A DNA stretch of 8,056 nt. Origin: Pseudomonadota bacterium. Its GTDB lineage: Bacteria > Myxococcota > UBA9042 > PHBI01. Under the pieces are notes generated by a model. It had not been told where the DNA came from. It saw only the letters and a program-made list of their open reading frames with translations, and searched no databases. Made by a program: the position numbers and the translations under genes. The stretch lies in NCBI GenBank assembly GCA_005788935.1, contig SYAK01000525.1, forward strand, positions 1 through 8,056, written 5' to 3'. Below, in pieces: positions 6,124 through 8,056 of this stretch. How positions within the stretch are numbered: the stretch's first letter is position 1; every line of letters starts with the position of its first letter.

Positions 6124-6223
6124 CGGCTCTTAGCCGATTCCCGTCGACGGCGCCATGAATGCGCGCCACGTTCGGTCACGGGAGCCCTCGCGCAGGCTGC
6201 GCCGCTGTGGCACGCTCTCGCCC

Positions 6224-7003
6224 ATGTCGAACCTCCCGCCGATTGCAGAACTCCTCGAGGTCGCCGCCGACGTCGCCTGGACAGGCGGCCGAAGCACCCT
6301 CTCCCGCTTCAACACCCGCCTGCCCGTCGAGATGAAGGCGGACGGCTCGCCGGTCACCGTCGCCGACCGCGAGGCCGAAAAGCTCATGCGCGCGCTCATC
6401 CGCGAGCGCTACCCCGACCATGGGATCGTCGGCGAGGAGTTCGGCGTCGAGCCTGGGCGCGTGCCTGTCCGCTGGATCATCGACCCGATCGACGGCACCC
6501 GCACCTTCATCCGCGGGGTGCCCTTTTACGGCACCCTCGTCGGGGTCGAGGTCGCGGGCGAGCCGGTCGTCGGCGCCATCGCCATCCCCGGACTCGACGA
6601 GCTGGTCGTGGCCGGGCGCGGCCTCGGCTGCACCTGGAACGGCCGCCGCTGTCGCGTCTCCGAGACCACCGCGCTGCCTGACGCCCTCGCCGTCGCGACC
6701 GATTACCGCGCCGCCCGGGGGCGCCTCGGCGACGCGCGCATGAACGCCTTCGAGGGCACCATCGGCACGCACCGGACGTGGGCCGACTGCTACGGCTACG
6801 TGCTAGTGGCCACCGGGCGGGCCGAACTCGCGATGGACGCGGTCATGGCCCTCTGGGACAACGCCGCGCTGCTCCCGGTCATCGAGGAGGCGGGCGGGAC
6901 GTTCACCGACTGGACGGGCGCCCGCCGCATCGACGGCGGCGACGCGGTCGCGACGAACGAGCGGCTCCACGCCGAGGCCCTGCGGCTGCTCGGCGCGGGC
7001 TGA
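6224..7003 (+). CDS. hisN: Inositol-monophosphatase-family phosphatase, likely HisN-type histidinol-phosphatase
   Basis: The protein has 259 residues, typical for the family. The metal-binding motifs of the IMPase superfamily are intact: GEEFG (70-74, with E71/E72), [12 protein letters not shown] (84-95, with D87, D90 and T92) and [15 protein letters not shown] (211-225, with D212). The stretch [14 protein letters not shown], the block [19 protein letters not shown] (184-202) and the C-terminal [10 protein letters not shown] are closer to HisN-type histidinol-phosphatases than to inositol phosphatases. HisN removes phosphate from L-histidinol phosphate, the second-last step type in histidine synthesis. 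No other his gene is in the window, so inositol- or nucleotide-phosphate substrates remain possible. ATG 6224 best fits the family N-terminus; neither it nor an in-frame ATG at 6155 has a clear Shine-Dalgarno site. The gene diverges from the transaldolase gene across 140 bp. Confidence 0.85.
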   Translation: MSNLPPIAELLEVAADVAWTGGRSTLSRFNTRLPVEMKADGSPVTVADREAEKLMRALIRERYPDHGIVGEEFGVEPGRVPVRWIIDPIDGTRTFIRGVPFYGTLVGVEVAGEPVVGAIAIPGLDELVVAGRGLGCTWNGRRCRVSETTALPDALAVATDYRAARGRLGDARMNAFEGTIGTHRTWADCYGYVLVATGRAELAMDAVMALWDNAALLPVIEEAGGTFTDWTGARRIDGGDAVATNERLHAEALRLLGAG

Positions 7004-7056
7004 GCCAACGACGACGAACCCCGCCTCCGAAGCGGTCCTCCGTCACACCTCGACCG

Positions 7057-7076
7057 ATGAATGGGCGCTCATTCAT
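7057..7076. promoter_or_regulatory. 20-bp near-perfect palindrome, FadR/TetR-type operator candidate
   Basis: ATGAATGGGCGCTCATTCAT has perfect 7-bp arms (ATGAATG/CATTCAT) and a GCGC core; only the two bases flanking the core fail to pair. It ends 62 bp before the SDR start codon, where a promoter is expected. The inner 18 bases match the Bacillus FadR-box consensus as I recall it (TGAATGANTANTCATTCA) at all positions except three near the centre. FadR is a TetR-family repressor of fatty-acid degradation genes. The likely meaning is an operator controlling the SDR gene; which regulator binds is inference, as none is encoded here. Confidence 0.6.
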
Positions 7077-7138
7077 GGCATCCCGCAGCGCCTCACGCCT
7101 TTTGTGCCACCCTCACCTCACCCACAGGAGTCTCCCGC

Positions 7139-7960
7139 ATGCGCTTCGCCGACCACGTCGTCTGGATCACCGGAGCTGGCACCGGCCTAGGCCGCGCCCT
7201 CGCCCTCGAGCTCGCCCGCCAGGGGGCCGACGTGGCGCTCTCGGGGCGCCGCCGTGACAAGCTCGTCGAGGTCGGCGACGCGGTCCGGGCGCTTGGCCGC
7301 CGCGCCCTCGAGGTCCCGCTCGACGTGGCGGCGGACGGGGCCTGCGACGAGGCGGTCGCGACCATCACGGGCACGCTCGGGCGCCTCGACGTCGCCATCG
7401 CCAACGCCGGCTTCTCGGTCAACGGGCCGTTCGAGCGGCTGAGCCTCGATGACTGGCGGCGACAGCTCGACGTCAACGTCATCGGCGCGGTCGCCACCGC
7501 GAAGGCTTCACTCCCCGAGCTGCGAGCCCGCGGCGGCCGCCTCGTCTTCATCGCGTCGGTCATGGGCCTCATGACGCTGCCGGGACAGACCGCCTACTCG
7601 GCGTCGAAGTTCGCGCTGCGCGCCATCGGGCTTGGCCTGGCACAAGAGCTGCATGGGACAGGCGTCAGCTGCACGACCATCCACCCCGGCTTCGTCGAGA
7701 GTGAGATCGGCCTCGTCGACAACCGCGGCGAGCTGAACCCCGAGCGCGTCGACAGGCGCCCGCAGAAGCTCATGTGGCCCGCCGACAAGGCCGCGGTCGT
7801 GATGGCCGACGCGATCTTTTCGCGCCGGCGCGAGCACGTCTTCACGGCGCACGGCAAGGCGGCGGGCTTCCTCGGGCGACACCTGCCCGGCCTCGTCCAC
7901 TTCGTCGCGACCCGCGGCGCGGTCAAGGCGAAGTCCATCGTCAACGACAAGACCCGCTGA
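7139..7960 (+). CDS. Classical short-chain dehydrogenase/reductase (SDR)
   Basis: The protein has 273 residues with a complete classical SDR signature. The nucleotide-binding motif is TGAGTGLG (11-18), and NAG lies at 89-91. The catalytic tetrad is N113, S140, Y153 and K157 (Y-S-A-S-K). HPGFVESEIG follows as the usual PG segment near the substrate loop. It should use NAD(H) or NADP(H) to oxidise an alcohol or reduce a ketone in the cytoplasm; Arg residues 37-39 after the second strand are compatible with NADP(H) but do not prove it. The substrate is unknown; the FadR-like operator upstream hints at lipid or acyl metabolism. ATG 7139 has AGGAG (7126-7130) eight bases upstream; the same frame is open from 7061, but that part runs through the palindrome and lacks SDR sequence. 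The C-terminal extension is basic (KAKSIVNDKTR). Confidence 0.93.
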   Translation: MRFADHVVWITGAGTGLGRALALELARQGADVALSGRRRDKLVEVGDAVRALGRRALEVPLDVAADGACDEAVATITGTLGRLDVAIANAGFSVNGPFERLSLDDWRRQLDVNVIGAVATAKASLPELRARGGRLVFIASVMGLMTLPGQTAYSASKFALRAIGLGLAQELHGTGVSCTTIHPGFVESEIGLVDNRGELNPERVDRRPQKLMWPADKAAVVMADAIFSRRREHVFTAHGKAAGFLGRHLPGLVHFVATRGAVKAKSIVNDKTR

Positions 7961-7982
7961 GCCGCCTGTCCAGGGGGCGTTC

Positions 7983-8013
7983 AGAGATTTCCTGACGTAA
8001 TGTCAGGGTCTCT
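7983..8013. repeat. Imperfect inverted repeat after the SDR gene: hairpin terminator or operator
   Basis: CCTGAC-GTAAT-GTCAGG (7991-8007) is a perfect 6-bp dyad with a 5-base centre, flanked by a second pairing AGAGA (7983-7987) with TCTCT (8009-8013), separated by TTT on one side and G on the other. It begins 22 bases after the SDR stop codon. As RNA it would form a two-part hairpin, but no T-run follows, so it is not a standard intrinsic terminator. Its 6-5-6 layout also suits an operator for a gene beyond the window, and matches the layout of the dyads at 430-488 with different arms. Confidence 0.5.
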
Positions 8014-8056
8014 CGATCGCGCCTCCAGCGGGCTGTGTCAGGCCGCTTGGATTCGA

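Noticed and set aside
6124..6136. CGGCT-CTT-AGCCG mini-palindrome between transaldolase and HisN-like genes
   Set aside because: Five-bp arms with a three-base loop are too short to claim as a site in GC-rich DNA.

Overview
The window is very GC-rich, bacterial and densely coded, with Shine-Dalgarno-led genes. Its secreted proteins suggest a Myxococcota-like or related deltaproteobacterial-type genome. They combine short lipoprotein signals with cysteine-rich modules, thrombospondin-type-3-like Asp/Gly repeats, a MopE-like CDGxDxDCDG motif and an Ala/Asp/Thr-rich stalk. This placement is an inference from protein style and base composition; no marker gene is present.

Layout, left to right. 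(1) The 3' end of a MATE-family efflux transporter (1-432). (2) An AT-rich gap whose first bases overlap the MATE stop codon. It carries three similar 17-bp inverted repeats spaced 22 and 20 bp apart, a likely cooperative operator for the next gene. (3) A UbiA-superfamily membrane prenyltransferase (551-1450) with both Asp-rich motifs intact. (4) Four consecutive same-strand genes (1572-5426), each starting with a lipoprotein-type signal. They are a TSP3/MopE-type lipoprotein, a protein of eight Cys-rich modules with 36 cysteines, a stalked lipoprotein with a Cys cluster and a terminal DxDxDGDG loop, and a small beta-barrel-like protein whose start codon overlaps the previous stop (ATGA). (5) A transaldolase of the short TalC/FSA-type family on the minus strand (5436-6083), convergent with the lipoprotein block across only 9 bp. 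(6) Divergent from it, an inositol-monophosphatase-family phosphatase resembling HisN-type histidinol-phosphatase (6224-7003). (7) A classical short-chain dehydrogenase (7139-7960) preceded by a 20-bp near-perfect palindrome resembling Bacillus FadR boxes. (8) A 31-bp imperfect hairpin just after the SDR gene.

The metabolic genes (UbiA, transaldolase, HisN-like, SDR) are not obviously one pathway. The most coherent unit is the four-gene lipoprotein block, which probably encodes surface or periplasm-facing proteins of unknown role. The last two of its genes look translationally coupled. The most interesting non-coding signals are the triple tandem dyad upstream of ubiA and the FadR-like palindrome upstream of the SDR gene. 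I see no rRNA, tRNA, CRISPR array, insertion sequence or phage gene, and every stretch without a gene is shorter than 300 bases.
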